Numbered from the stretch's first letter, positions 32,718 through 45,300 are shown. The stretch: 64,000 bases of DNA from Ctena decussata (GCA_963989385.1 OZ022501.1:754001-818000); one strand, 5' to 3'. Numbers and translations are program-made. Notes: generated by a model not told the origin, from the letters alone.

Positions 32718-35532
32718 TAACGTGTTTTTTTTCTTTTTATTAATTTGTTGAAATTTGTTTTAACCTGGCGACTCTCTTTTTATGGATCACATAGATGTAT
32801 TCTCTAGCATAAAGTTCTATTTGAGAAATCACACCCTGGTCCGTAGTATCGTGGTTAAACACTGTTGATGAGTCTAGGACAAGTCTTGTGAATATATCTG
32901 GGTCTTGAAGGTTACCGTCCTGGAGCGGCAAATAATTACACACTTTTCGTTTAAAGGAGTCTCTTTCAGGTTCAAACACAGTACACTCTGCTACATAATG
33001 CTGACGAGTCTCAGGCACAGAGGAGCATAACTTGCAAGTCGGATCTACTTGAAACTGATTAAAGACAGCCCTATTTGCTTGAAGAATATAAGAGCCAGTG
33101 AGCAACTTGCATTTGAGTTGAGCCCTTCTGCTATCAATTATATTATTTCTTACAGTAGACCAGATTGGATGGCATCTACCAACACTCAACATAGCTGGGT
33201 TAACATATTTTAGTGAAGATTTTTCATTAGTGTCTTTTTTCCATTCTGCCTCTATAACAGAATTAACAGAATTATTCATCAGCGCCTTCCACTCAGACTT
33301 AGACGGGGGATTTTCAAATAGTTCAAAAATTGAGGGAAGACCATACACGTCTGGAAGATCCTTAATGTAGTTAAACCAACTATGTTCATGCCTATCTTCC
33401 ATAGCTAACTGTCTCCTAGCAATTTCAAGTTCAACCGAGTCTGACAACCTAGCTATGTTCATGAACAGATTTAAAGCGTTTTTATGAATAACTGTTCTCA
33501 AAGGCAGAATTCCAAGTAAGGCTAAAGTGATACTATTTGGTGTTTTGTCTGGAAGTCCCTGAATTTGCCGGAGACTCTGCCTTTGAAACCTTTCAAGGTA
33601 TTCAAAGTCTTTATTAGTTAACAGTAAAACTTCTAGTCCGTAGACTGTACGAGGAACGACAAAAGTCTTCCAAATATGAGAATTTTGACTGGTTTTTAAC
33701 CCATTTACACTATGGAAACCGGCACCCATCAAGGAGTAAGCAGTCCTACGACCTATGGATACTTTTTCCTCCACATTTACCTTCCCTGATACATCCCGTT
33801 TGATTCCCAAATGTACAGTGTTACTCGCAGAGGTAACAGATTTACCAGCCAAATAGAAATCAGTGCATTCTATTCTTCTTCCAGGGCAATATATCAGACT
33901 GCTACTCTTTGATGGGTGTATTCCATATCTTTCCCTATCAGCATTATTCTCTACATCCCAAATCATAACCTGCATTGTTGGCTTTTTTCTAGATAGGACC
34001 ACCAAGTTATCTGCAACTGTAATGTGGGGTATATTAATCGACCCAATTTTGACTTCTGAGTAAACATCCTCAAGGTGGAGCAACAAGGGGTTATTATAAC
34101 GTTTATAATGGGAGGTTGATAATACCCCACCCTGCCTTACACCCTGCCCTATATGGATGGGATTGGAAAATTGTCCAGCCCACTTGATTCTAGAAGAGCT
34201 ATCAGAATACAGGTCTCTCAATAATAACCAATCATCACCTTGCACTCCGTCTAAGAATAATTTTCTCAGAAGGGAGTTTTGATCCACAACATCAAAAGCT
34301 TTTTGAGTGTCTAGCGTGGTAAGTAAGATGTCTTGTTTGTTATTTTTGGATTCAAGGATACATTCGGTTAAAATCAGTGCAGCATTCAAAGAAGAGCACC
34401 CCTGAGTAAAGCCTCTTTGGAGTTTAGACTGAGTTTTGTCCAGAATTTGGTTATGCCTGTTATTAAGAACATGCTCAAGAATTTTGAGTAAAACTGGGGT
34501 TACAGTAATACCCCTGTAATTCTCCGGGTCAGAAGCATCACCCTTCTTGTAAATAGGGGTTACAATGCCTTCTTTCAAGATAACAGAAATATGTTTAGTG
34601 GCAATAATATGATTGAGAAAGTCAGTTAGAAAGGGAATAAGATCCCTTCCTCCGAGTTTGAAATGTTCACTGGTGAGGCCAAAGGAGTCCATGGCTTTGT
34701 TGTTCTTCAGCTTTCTCAGAGCATAGCATACTTCCTTCTCTGTGATGGTCTTGATGGGATGTCTATCCTGCTCACATATGGAGGTGATGGATTCGATGTC
34801 TGAGTCTACCTGAGCCTTGTACTCTGCGTCGAAGAATTCCTTCTCCAGTGGTGTTGCAAGCGTCTGGAAATGGATAGACCAGCCACTACATATCTCTTCG
34901 GCAGTCTCACAAGACTTCCCATCAACCACCAAACCCTGTGTCTGAGTGGACGAGGTTTTCCTCTGCTGTTTAATCAATTTGTGGAAGGTTTTTGAATCAT
35001 TCTGGGCATTCATAATCTCCAAGACTTTCTCATTTCTCTGGTTGGCTGATTCTTGCCTTTGTTCCTTCCTCAGTGATTTCCTAGCACGGATCATTGCAGC
35101 ATAATGCTCATTTGCAGTGTCACGTACTGCACCAGCTCTACGCCATTCCCACCAACTGCGTCTACAGGTCTTTACTGCTTGAAGAATTCGATCTGACCAT
35201 GGACGCGGTCTCAGCTTCTTGGCCTTGAATTCCGATCTATGCTTAGGTATGCTGGAAGAAGTGGCATGATCAAGAACTGTATTTAGATGACTGAGAGGTT
35301 TCAGAATATCAATTTCTGAAGTAGAATGTATCTGGAAAGTAGAAAAAGGCTGAATGTTATCCTTAATTGACTGTTTGTACATCTGTTTATTGCATTTCTC
35401 CCACTTTGGTTTACACTTTATCATCTCTATTCTTTGTTGAACTTTTCCCGCTGGTATACAAAGTGTTGCTATGACAGGTACATGATCAGAGGTATTCAAA
35501 GGATCCTTAGACTGGACTTCCACTGAGGTCAT
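32718..35532 (-). mobile_element. 5'-truncated LINE with a 930-aa reverse transcriptase ORF
   Basis: The ORF (32740-35532) is uninterrupted. It begins inside the end of an APE-type endonuclease (SDHVPVIA, residues 15-22), so the start is a truncation and not the native start. Reverse transcriptase follows: GIVTPIYKKGD (322-332), GFTQGCSSLNAALIL (374-388), motif A TTLDTQKAFD (405-414), motif B GQGVRQGGVLS (462-472). The C-terminal knuckle CX2CX8HX4C is at 833-850. Motif C reads VADNLV (506-511) where the family has (F/Y)ADD, so a catalytic aspartate is replaced and the enzyme is probably dead. Just after the stop, the minus strand has AATAAAAAG and an A-rich tail, the 3' end. Jockey/CR1-group LINE is likely; the exact clade is unsure. 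Confidence 0.9.
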
Positions 35533-35539
35533 GACCTCG

Positions 35540-36200
35540 TAAAATATGCAGCATAGTGATGATTTTATCGTTTTATGGTTTTATGTTTTAAAACCATTTG
35601 GTGAATATCCTCTGAGAAGATATTTGTGTAAATACTGGAGATAAGCCCCACGAATATGGTGATGGATTGTTGTACATAATAATGCCCCTTATAAACTTTA
35701 ATTTACAAACATTTTACGGATGTGCATAATATACACTGAAAAATTTTACGACGCTGAGTCATCCGTGGTTGTTCCAAGAGGGACGGTAAAGATTTACAAC
35801 AAGAACAAGAACAAGATCACATTTTCTTATTTGTTACTAATTACCTCCTTTGACAGGAGAACCGTGAAAGACATGCTTCCACGTCTGTACCATGTCTTCA
35901 TAGATTTCAAATAAAAAAGCCTTTTACAGGGTATAGCTTAGACACATAGACATAGACATATAGATAGACAGCTTGAAGCCGTATGGGCCATCTGTTTTTT
36001 TATGGTCAATATCTTCCTCCTGTCGTTTTGAGTGACTTATAATTTTCATATCGAGTAACTCGTCGATGTGTTTTGAGTGGCCCCCTTATACTTGATTGGT
36101 GTTTTTGTAATATTTTAATAGTTTATGCAGTTTAGAAGGGTCGATATTAAGATTCATTTTAATAATATTTTATTTTCATTATGTTTTATATTGCCCTTGC
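35540..36200. other. Non-coding spacer
   Basis: No gene supported. Contains a short ACATAGACATAGACATATAGATAGACA stretch (35943-35969). The 64-aa ORF at 35720-35914 has no motif. Confidence 0.4.
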
Positions 36201-36802
36201 TAAATGAGTTTAAGTGCATTGTTGCCATTTCGGAATGTTGCTGTAACTTGCTTGCTTTATAGTTACCTTGTTTAGTTAGTCACTGTCTGTCTTTGGTGGG
36301 GGTAAGATAAGGCACATTGCCTTGACGATGGAGTGGAGATTGCTGTTTTAGCAATTGAGTTGCCACCTGCGAAGCCCCGCCGCCCAGTACATTGGCTTGG
36401 ATCTCTGAATTTATGATCCTGCCCTTGCTTAGCAGACTGGTATGTAAGCTACTTTACTATCCTATGTGCTTATACATGTTTAATGTGCTAATAGTTTTTT
36501 CTTTCCTTCTAGGGCTAGTGATTATGATTAATTATATATTTTATTATCATATTATATCTCCAAGTAGTTGGGTCTGACAAGGTTGTTTGCATGGTGTGCA
36601 GACACTTGGGTCTGATAACATACAGGCAGCCAGGCCAGATGCAATAATTTCATCTTACTAATAATTCATTCTTACAGCTCTTTTACATTTATTGATCATA
36701 TATTCTTGTTTTAGCAGTCAGTTCATAAGCTCACCAGGAGCTTTTGTTGTATTGTTATGAAACTTGCCGACTTTAAATAAATCTTATCTTATCTTATTAT
36801 TT
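36200..36802 (+). mobile_element. LINE 3' untranslated remnant
   Basis: A stretch ending GACTTTAAATAAATCTTATCTTATCTTATT, i.e. an AATAAA-like signal and a short CTTAT repeat tail, the usual 3' end of a LINE. No coding part is attached. Confidence 0.45.
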
Positions 36803-36884
36803 TTTTATAGTAATATTGTAGTCCGCGGGATCCGCGTGTGAATCGTGAATGAAGTACGTAAGATGAATACTTATAAACCTCATA

Positions 36885-37230
36885 CTTGCTGCTTCTAGAA
36901 AAACATGAATTAATTTATGCTGCAACGCCTTATGAAATGATTCAGAGAAAGAGATTAAATAAAGAACACACACACGTATGTTTTCTGGATTTTAAGAAAG
37001 CATATGATAAATTTAAAGTACCTCATGGTACTCTAATACAAAAACTGAGTAAATATGGCATTAGAGGTAAACCTCTCATGTTTATTAATGCAATATATCA
37101 CAACCCATTGATAAAGGCAAGAAGTGGAGAATAATACACTGATCCTTATACTAACGAAGTAGGAGTAAAACACGGTTGTCCCCTGTCACCCACATATACA
37201 AACTTTATTCATTATATGTGTCATAATTAG
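36885..37230 (+). pseudogene. LINE reverse transcriptase fragment
   Basis: Reads MIQRKRLNKEHTHVCFLDFK and KAYDKFKVPHGTLIQKLSKY (motif A, Asp), then after a stop at about 37133, VGVKHGCPLSPTYTNF (motif B). It is from a different LINE family than the 930-aa ORF, as both blocks differ. Broken and short. Confidence 0.7.
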
Positions 37231-37854
37231 ATATTAGAACAGGTTAAGTCAACCGAATAATTAGGTATCACTAGTACATATGACCTATATTTGGGACAAA
37301 ACATATCTGAAATATCAACCAAAGCAACGCAAACCCTTGGATTGTTTTCACCGGGACTTGGCACTGGCACCCAGAAAAACCAAGGGAAGCTGCATATAAA
37401 CGCACGAGCGTCCAAAACTGAAATATGCAACACCAGTTTAGAACCCATACACCTAAACTCACTCCTGTCAAATTGAGAAGGTACAGAGGCCGGGAGCCCG
37501 CTGGATTTGCAGGCGTTGGAGGAACACCAGACTAATGTCGGCGAAAAGCTAAATGAGTTGTAATGTCCAAAGGGGAGCAGTCCTCCTTAACCTTCTTTTA
37601 CAAAATTCACGCCGAGATTGTAGCCATTGATCCATTGATGAAAAAAAATATCTGACCCCTACACCTAAGCTGAGACAAACGAAGGTGTCCCACAAATCAC
37701 AATATACAAGATACTTGACATAGTCTGAAGCCTTCAAGCATTGTTTTTTCCGCTTACCATTCCTCTGTGGAATAGTCCTCTTGTCTCGGTGTTGGGCAAG
37801 GAGTTTTGGCATGAGATTCCAACCGGTCAAATGCAATATAATGCAGATTACAAG

Positions 37855-38585
37855 GAAACGGATCAAGAAGGATCAATGCTTCCTATACCTTAGAGGGAAC
37901 GGTCCTCAAGAACGTAGAAACTATCAAGTATCTCGACATAACCATTACCAATGATTTGAAATGGAACACACGTCAGCAATATTTGCACAAAGGCTAATAG
38001 GACCCTTGGCTTCCTCGACAGCATGTCCACAGTTCGTTAAAGAGTCAGCATACAAGAGACTGGTGCGTCCAGTCCTGGAGTATGGTAGTTCAGTTTGGGA
38101 CCCCCAAAGTATACTTCTTCAAGATGAACTTGAGAAGGTGCAGAAAAGGGCAGCTAGATTTGTAACGAGAAATTACACATATGAATATGGGAGTATGACT
38201 GGCATTCTTGAGAAACTTAAGTGGGAATCTCTGAAAAAGAGAAGGACAGATAGTAGAATCATAATGCTTTACAAAGGTCTGAAAGGTGCAGCCAGTATAC
38301 CAATAAGTGACCTTGTTCCTCCAAGTATGCGTACCAGGAATCACCATTCACTGGCATTTCAAACCCCATTGGCTGGGACTGACATTTACAAGTCCAGTTT
38401 CTTCCCCCAGACTATTAGAGATTGGAATTCCTTGGAAGATTCCCTTATTTCTGCTGCTGAATATGCAGAGAATTCAGTTACTAAGTTTACTTTTCTTATA
38501 AGGGCTAGGGACTAGCTTCCCTGATCAGAGGTCCTGGTGAATGATGGTCCTTGGACCAGTAAACAATTCTGATTCTGATTCTGTC
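37855..38585 (+). pseudogene. CR1-like LINE 3' part
   Basis: Before the frameshift near 37965 the strand reads ETIKYLDITITNDLKWNTHV. The 184-aa ORF (37961-38515) then gives ESAYKRLVRPVLEYGSSVWD, LEKVQKRAARFV, and the closing block SSFFPQTIRDWNSLEDSLIS. These are the C-terminal hallmarks of CR1/Jockey-type reverse transcriptases. The end carries a short repeat (ATTCTGATTCTGATTCTG, 38566-38583), as LINE 3' tails do. A related C-terminus lies at 41692-41994 on the other strand. Confidence 0.8.
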
Positions 38586-38589
38586 TCCA

Positions 38590-39765
38590 TAGAGACCGTA
38601 GCGCATTTAACAGCGTTTATTAAGCTCCACACCAGAGGCGATGTGCCTAAATACAGTAATGATGCGTAATGTAGCGTAATAATGCGCAATGTATTAGTTT
38701 TATATGTTTTCTCGGCTGAGCCGATTATAATTTCAGTTTTGTTCCACATTTCACAAGATTTCATGGGTCAAATAACACGTATGTCAAAATTTAACCAATA
38801 ATATCAAAGGTCAATGAATATTTAATCTTCGTTTTTTCCCGTTGTACTGCACTGCGTGAATACTAGCACTCTGTCAGATGTTAATTCAAAATGTTTCGCT
38901 TATTTATAAATCTACAATGGAAATTTTATCGAAAACAGACGCAGATATTCAAAAATTTCTTTTGTTTCACAGTGTTGATCAGCTCTCGATTTCTACTTTC
39001 GGTGTAATACGTACACAAACATTGCATCATGTTGGTAACTCTTTTGGAATCGGGTCAATCTCAAGATTGACGGGTCAATCTCAAAATTGACCGCGGTCCA
39101 TTTTGGAATTCCAAATTACACAGCTCAATCTTGAGATAGGTCATTGTCGCTAGCAAGTGTCAACATTACGGTTGCGGGGCATACTGACATAGCTAACGTG
39201 AGTCACTTTCATGGAAGTTATTGTCAACTCTTCACCTAGAGACATATTTAAAACGCTCTTCCATTTAATCTGCGCCGATTATCTTTTTTTTAAAGATTTT
39301 TCTTGTTATAGATAATTTGGATCATATAAATGTTTCTCTGCGTCCTGAGACTGTCATTAATCCTCAGAGATATTGTTTGGTTTAGAAGCACAACTGCTGC
39401 ATTGTTTATGACATAGGTCCCAGACAGAGCTTTAATGTTGAGGAGCTCTCTTGTGCGGTACCAGCTGGAAACTAAGGACAAAATTTTATCCTTGGGCTAA
39501 CGTGACAGTTCGAAACTAACAGGGACTGAATTTCGAAAATATTCCAGCAGGCTTTTACAAGTACGAATAATACATTCCACCATTTGCTTCACCGACACTC
39601 CTTGCCATATATAGGCATTACATTTACTGGACATTTTTCCACACACACCCGTTTGAAGATTACAATCCTGGTCAGTAAACTGATCTTGTGCACTTTTAAG
39701 TTGTTATACCTTGAAGCGTTTTATGCAACATTATGCATCGGGTGGCAACATAAAGCATCGACCAT
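38590..39765. other. Non-coding spacer
   Basis: No gene supported. Holds CGGGTCAATCTCAAGATTGAC and similar AATCTCAAGATTG/CAATCTTGAGAT palindromic phrases (39050-39145). Short ORFs show no motif. Confidence 0.4.
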
Positions 39766-39770
39766 TTGAT

Positions 39771-39773
<3 letters not shown>

Positions 39774-39804
<31 letters not shown>
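39774..39804 (+). repeat. Poly-G tract, 31 G
   Basis: Uninterrupted G run flanked by a short direct repeat: CAACATAAAGCATCGACCAT before and CAACATAAAGCACCGACCAT after. G-quadruplex formation is expected, and assembly length may be unreliable. Confidence 0.9.
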
Positions 39805-40106
39805 CGCAACATAAAGCACCGACCATGTATTGTTGATGGAGACTGGATTTTTTTTTACTGGCCTCTGAAAACAAGTTCTTTATTTCACCTTGAGGGAGCT
39901 AATTTCCCTTTTTTACAAACTAACTGGAACAATTTCTTTTTTAAAACATTTGATTGGCTGAACAAAACAGATCTTGATCCTAATTTATTTGGCCTTTACA
40001 TATGTGAGTGAAAATCCTTTTCTTTAACCACATCAATAATTTTACCCATTGTTTCGTACATAAAGAACATATGGTGCTGTCTGTAACCAGGCTAAGGGAA
40101 TGATTT

Positions 40107-40306
40107 NNNNNNNNNNNNNNNNNNNNNNNNNNNNNNNNNNNNNNNNNNNNNNNNNNNNNNNNNNNNNNNNNNNNNNNNNNNNNNNNNNNNNNNNNNNNNN
40201 NNNNNNNNNNNNNNNNNNNNNNNNNNNNNNNNNNNNNNNNNNNNNNNNNNNNNNNNNNNNNNNNNNNNNNNNNNNNNNNNNNNNNNNNNNNNNNNNNNNN
40301 NNNNNN
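40107..40306. other. Assembly gap, 200 N
   Basis: Exactly 200 unknown bases, a common default gap size. Predicted proteins crossing it are meaningless. Confidence 0.98.
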
Positions 40307-40309
40307 CCC

Positions 40310-41100
40310 CGAAGCCAAAGCAATTTCACAATTTTAACGGCATAAAAGACAGGAAACTGAGAAAAGTTAGGGATGATGATGAAAAATTAAGGCTTTGGAT
40401 CTCCACCTGTCAGACGGCCCGTTGTATCTGTTGAGTCCTCGTCTTTGCTTCTTCATGGTGTTGAAATTTGATTTATGTGTTTACCGTGATGATTCATTGA
40501 CGAGTTAGAGGGTTATCATGAGAACCGAACAACCAACTAAATGTTTTGTACCACTTCAGAAACTGAGGGTGAGGTTGGGCCTGTAAAATCGATTTAAGGC
40601 CCCCAGTAATTCATTACTGACCGTTCCAAGGCGGTAGTTCTGTTGTGGTTCTCTGTTGCCTGTTTTTGGTGTTAGAGTTTCTGTGATGTTTTACCTTATG
40701 TATGTTCTTATTATTTTTGGTTCGGTTAGGGTTGCTGAGCGGCCACCTTTTGGGAACAAGCCGCTCGCTCGGTTGGCCATATGTTCTCTGTATCTTGATT
40801 ATTTGTAATCTTAGTTGTTTCCAACTATGGTTTGAGGGCTGGATTTGGATTTTGATTGTTTCAGTTCCTGGTCTTTGCATACTTTTTACTTTGTTAGGAA
40901 TTTGGCTTTTAGAGTGATGTTTTTGCCGTAATGGCTTTGTCTGCCATAAGCTAGTGACTTTTTCGCGATTCAGTTTTAGTGGAAATATTTACTTTGTAAT
41001 GCGGAAGATCAATAATACATGTATGTGAAAGTTGAATAGGATGTTTTGTAAATTTATGCTGCATGCGGGCTGCTGGTGGTAAAACAATAGTAGATACAAT
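40310..41100. other. Non-coding spacer
   Basis: No gene or element recognised. The 71-aa ORF at 40702-40917 is hydrophobic but has no context. Confidence 0.4.
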
Positions 41101-41133
41101 TAAAACATTGCTGTAAATATGGGGTCGTAGGTT

Positions 41134-41199
41134 GGGGGGGGGCTGTGCCGACCCCCCCCCCCCCCCCCCCCCCCCCCCCACAGAACCCCCCCCCCCCCC
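41134..41199 (+). repeat. G- and C-homopolymer cluster
   Basis: A 9-G run (41134-41142), then C runs at 41152-41179 (28) and 41186-41199 (14) separated by ACAGAA. The G and C runs could pair or form quadruplexes on the opposite strand. Glycine-rich ORFs read through here are artefacts. Confidence 0.9.
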
Positions 41200-41639
41200 A
41201 GAAGCCAGCGACATTTTAAAAATTCAAATGGAATTATCTGCAGACTATATTTTCTAAGTTTTTGGCAGAGCCAGATTTTTGTCACTAATTTTTGAAGCCA
41301 GATTATTTATTTTAATCCCCTTATGAGCCAGAGGTATGCGTATTAACATGCCTTTGATTTTCTGCTTACCATTTTGGATACCATTTTGTACTTGTAAATG
41401 GTTTTATTTATTTTTTTTATTTTAATTATCATTTTTTCTGATATTGCTATTTCAGCACCGCACACAACCTAAAGGTCAAATAGTCTTTCGTTCTTTCTAT
41501 CTATACTGTCCTCGGTCAACTTTGACCATGATGACAGGTTTCTGGTGTGGCGCATAAGTTGTCACAAAAAAAATATATATAAATAAATAAATAAATGAAT
41601 TTGTGACAAAGCCACCAGCAGATTAAAACTATTTACAAG

Positions 41640-42075
41640 AAGTCCTCAGGGGCAGGCATTCCATGCCTAACCCCTGCTCTACCCTAGGATATTAAATTTT
41701 GGCCTTAAACCCATCAACTGTCTCCGAAGAGACAGCTTCGGTTGTAAGGCCATTCCAAGTTGCAATTGTCCTGGGGAAAAAAGAATTCTTAAAACCGTCC
41801 GTGTAAGCGTTTGGACGGTGGTACTGGAATGGGTGGGACCTAGTTCTCCTGCTCCCTTCACCGACCTCAGATAGGTACTTATTCTTATCTACAATGGCAA
41901 GATTATTATGAATTTTGTAGAATAGAGACAGAGAAGCCTGCTGTCGTCTTTCCTGCAGGTCTGGCCATTGGAGTTCTTCTAACATTTCTCCCAAATGGCT
42001 TTGATTGCGCCAGCGCCTATAGGTCCAACGGGCAGCAGTCCTCTGTACTTTTTCTATTCTGTTAATATCAACAGT
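41640..42075 (-). pseudogene. CR1/Jockey-like LINE C-terminus
   Basis: The minus strand reads MLEELQWPDLQERRQQASLS, LFYKIHNNLAIV, and the closing block SFFPRTIATWNGL (100-aa ORF 41692-41994). Homology continues in another frame to about 42075. It ends about 120 bases before the PIGW start codon, so it lies in or next to the promoter region. Confidence 0.8.
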
Positions 42076-42162
42076 CTAGTATAGGTGGGTAAGCTAAACA
42101 AGTTTCGGTGTTCACCGCTCCGCGAAGGGGACACCGTTACTGGGTTTTACCCCAAAAGCAAC

Positions 42163-42183
42163 ATGTCTGCGCCCATAAAGTGA
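42163..42183 (+). promoter_or_regulatory. Possible upstream ORF of PIGW (6 codons)
   Basis: ATG at 42163 followed by five codons (peptide MSAPIK) and TGA at 42181-42183, 12 bases before the main ATG at 42196. It matters only if transcription starts upstream of it, which the sequence does not show. Confidence 0.35.
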
Positions 42184-42195
42184 AAGTTGACTGAA

Positions 42196-42344
42196 ATGTC
42201 TTACAAAGAAGAACAAGAATCGTTTGTCAGTGGACACAATGGAACAACCACCAGCCATATATCAGCTGCTGTTCTTGCTTCCATGCTACCTGTGTTGCTC
42301 CGTGATTTGATAGCATTAATGCTTACAAACTCTGCTGTTGTCAC
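42196..42344 (+). CDS. PIGW: PIGW exon 1 (start codon)
   Basis: Encodes [20 protein letters not shown] at the N-terminus, matching the conserved ESFVS..NGTT start of the family. ATG at 42196 is chosen because homology begins there; the codons just before it (TTG, ACT, GAA) do not belong. The donor at 42345 (GTCAGA) leaves two bases of a codon, completed by the first base of exon 2. Open sequence beyond the donor runs into a palindromic repeat. Confidence 0.85.
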
Positions 42345-45300
42345 GTCAGAAAAATTTTGGTTAGAAACACAATTTTTTTTTCAGGCTGCAGTCATAAGTT
42401 CGTGTATGTGGGCTTGTATCAACCATTTTTTTCAGGCTGCAGTCACAGGCTAGTGTACATACACTAACTTATGACTGCAGCCTGAAAAAAAAAGTGTGAT
42501 ACAAGCCCCTGTGGCTAGAAATAGTTCAGAGGCATTTCGTGAAAAGGGACCGTAGACATGCAGAGAGCAAAGGGATGAGCAAAAGCATATATATCTTCAT
42601 GTTCTTCTGTGCAAAAAAAGTCTGGGTTTCCTTTTTTGTAGATCCTCCAGTATACATGAGTCTGCATAGATTGTTTTCACTAACGGAGGAATCTGTTGTG
42701 CTGGCTGATCAGAGTCAGTTTCATTCATGCCATAAAGTGCCTTTTCTCATAATGCCTCTCAGCTTTGAACTACATTAAAGAGCCAGCTTTATTTTCGATC
42801 AGCCCCTTCTGCCTTGACTGACACCCACTCAATAAAGCACATTAGGTATTCTGTGATCTTTTTATCCTTCAAAAAAGCATTTGACAGGATATGTGATGCA
42901 GCCTTATGAAGAAAAGATCTATCAATACAAATCTAGTTCATGCCTCAAAGCACCTGTATAAAAAGGCTATAAAAAGGCTATAAGTGCAGTGCAGATGAAT
43001 TACCACAGAATGGTTCAAGGCAACAGTTGGAGATAAGCAAGGATGTCTTCTCTCTCACACCTTCTTCAACATTTTTCTCAAATTGATTATGTCTGATCCT
43101 ATGGAATCTGTGGTTTGCCAGTGACATAGATGCTGTTGCTGAGGAAGAGCAGGAACTAGAAGCCCTAGTTAAAGTTTTGACAGAAAACCTGTTTGAGGAG
43201 ATATGTACTGAGAAGACAGCGTTAGAAATAAGGCCCAGACAGCAACTTGCCCGGGGGGCAACCTGAAATGAATTTCAACTTGTCCGCCAAGGTTTCAACT
43301 TGTCCCCCTGTATTTCATTGCAATTTAACCGTTTACATGTCATTTTCTTCCGAAGTCACATTATTAAAGTAAACATAGTCCAAAAATGCTCTCCCTTTCT
43401 AAGACACTAAGCATGAATTCATGAACTTCAGAGACAACTGACCAACAGTTTTGATCACAGCTGCCTAATCATTTTCACAGCGCTACTTTGACTGGGATTC
43501 TTTTTATTTTTCTCCTTCAAAACACTATATAGGTGGGTTTCAAACTTCTCATGCTAATATTCAAAAAAGACATGAAACAAAGTTAGTTTCCAGAATTCAC
43601 CAGAATTATAGGTTGTCCAGGGGGCAACCTTCCAGGACTATCAGCTTGCCCCCAGCAAATTTAACCCGTGTCGGGCAAGTGGGCAATTGCTTATTTCTAA
43701 CACTGAGAAGATCAAATTCTTGGTTGAGAGAGTTGGACAGGGCAATTGTGTTTTAGATAAGGGAAACTGATAAAGGGAACTAGTCTAGCATAGTCTGGTC
43801 AATCCCATAACACTGCAAGGATGTGGAGCACCCTTAGGGAACCACAGATAACTTCACAACAATCCCTTTCCACCTTGTCCTGTCTTTAGCTGCCCTTTTT
43901 GAGCTAGCAGTCCATCCCTGTCTACTCCTTAATATTGTGCACCCACCTTTTCTTCTATCTACCTCTTCTTTTTCCTTTCACTGTGCCCTGCAGCATTGTC
44001 TTTGCTTAGCCAGAAGACCTTGAGATGTGGTCAAACCACCTCAGTAGTATTTCTTGACCAAGGTTAGTTCATCATATTCTCCAATGGCTGCTTAGATCTT
44101 TCTGTGAACATCCTCATTTGTAACATGGTCCTTGTATGAGATGTCAATCAGTAACCTTCAGTGCCATCTCATCTCAAATGCTTGTACTTTTTTTACTAAC
44201 TCTGCTGTCAATTAAGGTCTATTACTCTAAAGCGTTTAGAGATAGGGATATGACAAGGAAATGCATCAGTTTTACCTTTGATCCAAGCGATATGTTGTTA
44301 TATTATCTTCAGCTTTGTCAGAGCTGCAGTGGCTTGTCTAATCTTTGAGACATCCTCTGCTTTTGAGCCAACATCTGAGACAATTTGCTCCAAGATACTT
44401 GAAGCTTGTAACTGTTCACAGCCAATGTCCTTTAACTGTGGTCTCCCTCTAGATGCCAATGGCACTGTTTGTCCTTAGGTTTGTCTTTTTGATACATATC
44501 TTTTAACCTTATGGTGGTTTTGTTGAGACTTTCAACTAGGGCTTCTAGTTGGTGCTGTTTGTCAGCAGGAGCATCAATGTCATCCACATATTACAGATTG
44601 GTACAAGTTTTGCTGCCTATGCTGACCTTTCCATCTGACATGCTCTTCCAAAGCATAAGACAGATATGTTTGAGAAAATTTTTGAAGAGGTGGTTGCAAA
44701 AAGGTATCCTTGTCTAACTCATAGTGTTGGTCTGGCAGTATCAGTGCTTTTTTTTACATTTTCAGCAAAGATGTACTGACTTCAATCCATTTCTCATTAT
44801 TTGCTGATTAAATTTTTGAATTTGATGAAGTGATCAGAACTTGCAGATCTGGACAAACATTTGGTAATTTATCATTACATGTATTGCACAGGCCAGTATT
44901 TAGCAGCTTTAATCCTTACTATGTATTATAAATTTCCATTTCTATTTGTTCTAAATGCTTGCAATTCATCATTTCCATGCAGTTCATATAGTACAAATGC
45001 TTGCAATTTATCATGTTCATGCAGTTCATGGACTACAAAAGCTTGCAATTCATCTTGTTAATGCAGTGAATGTAGTACAAAGGCTTGCAATTCATCCTGT
45101 TCATGTAGTACAAAGGCTTGCAAATCATCATGCGATTCATGTAGAACAAAGGCTTGCTATTCATCATATCATGCAATTCATATAGTACATAGACTTGCAA
45201 TTCATCCTGTCCATGCAGTTCATGTAGTACAAAGGCTTGCAATTCATCATGCAATTCATGTAAAACAAAGGCTTGCAATTTTTCATGTCCACGCAGTTCA

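Noticed and set aside
40042..40345. ORFs spanning the N block
   Set aside because: They consist mostly of unknown residues across the assembly gap.
40951..41285. Glycine-rich ORFs
   Set aside because: Produced by the G/C homopolymer cluster.
42345..42453. Extension of PIGW exon 1 to 42453
   Set aside because: Homology stops before it, the donor at 42345 gives the right phase, and the extra sequence is a palindromic repeat.
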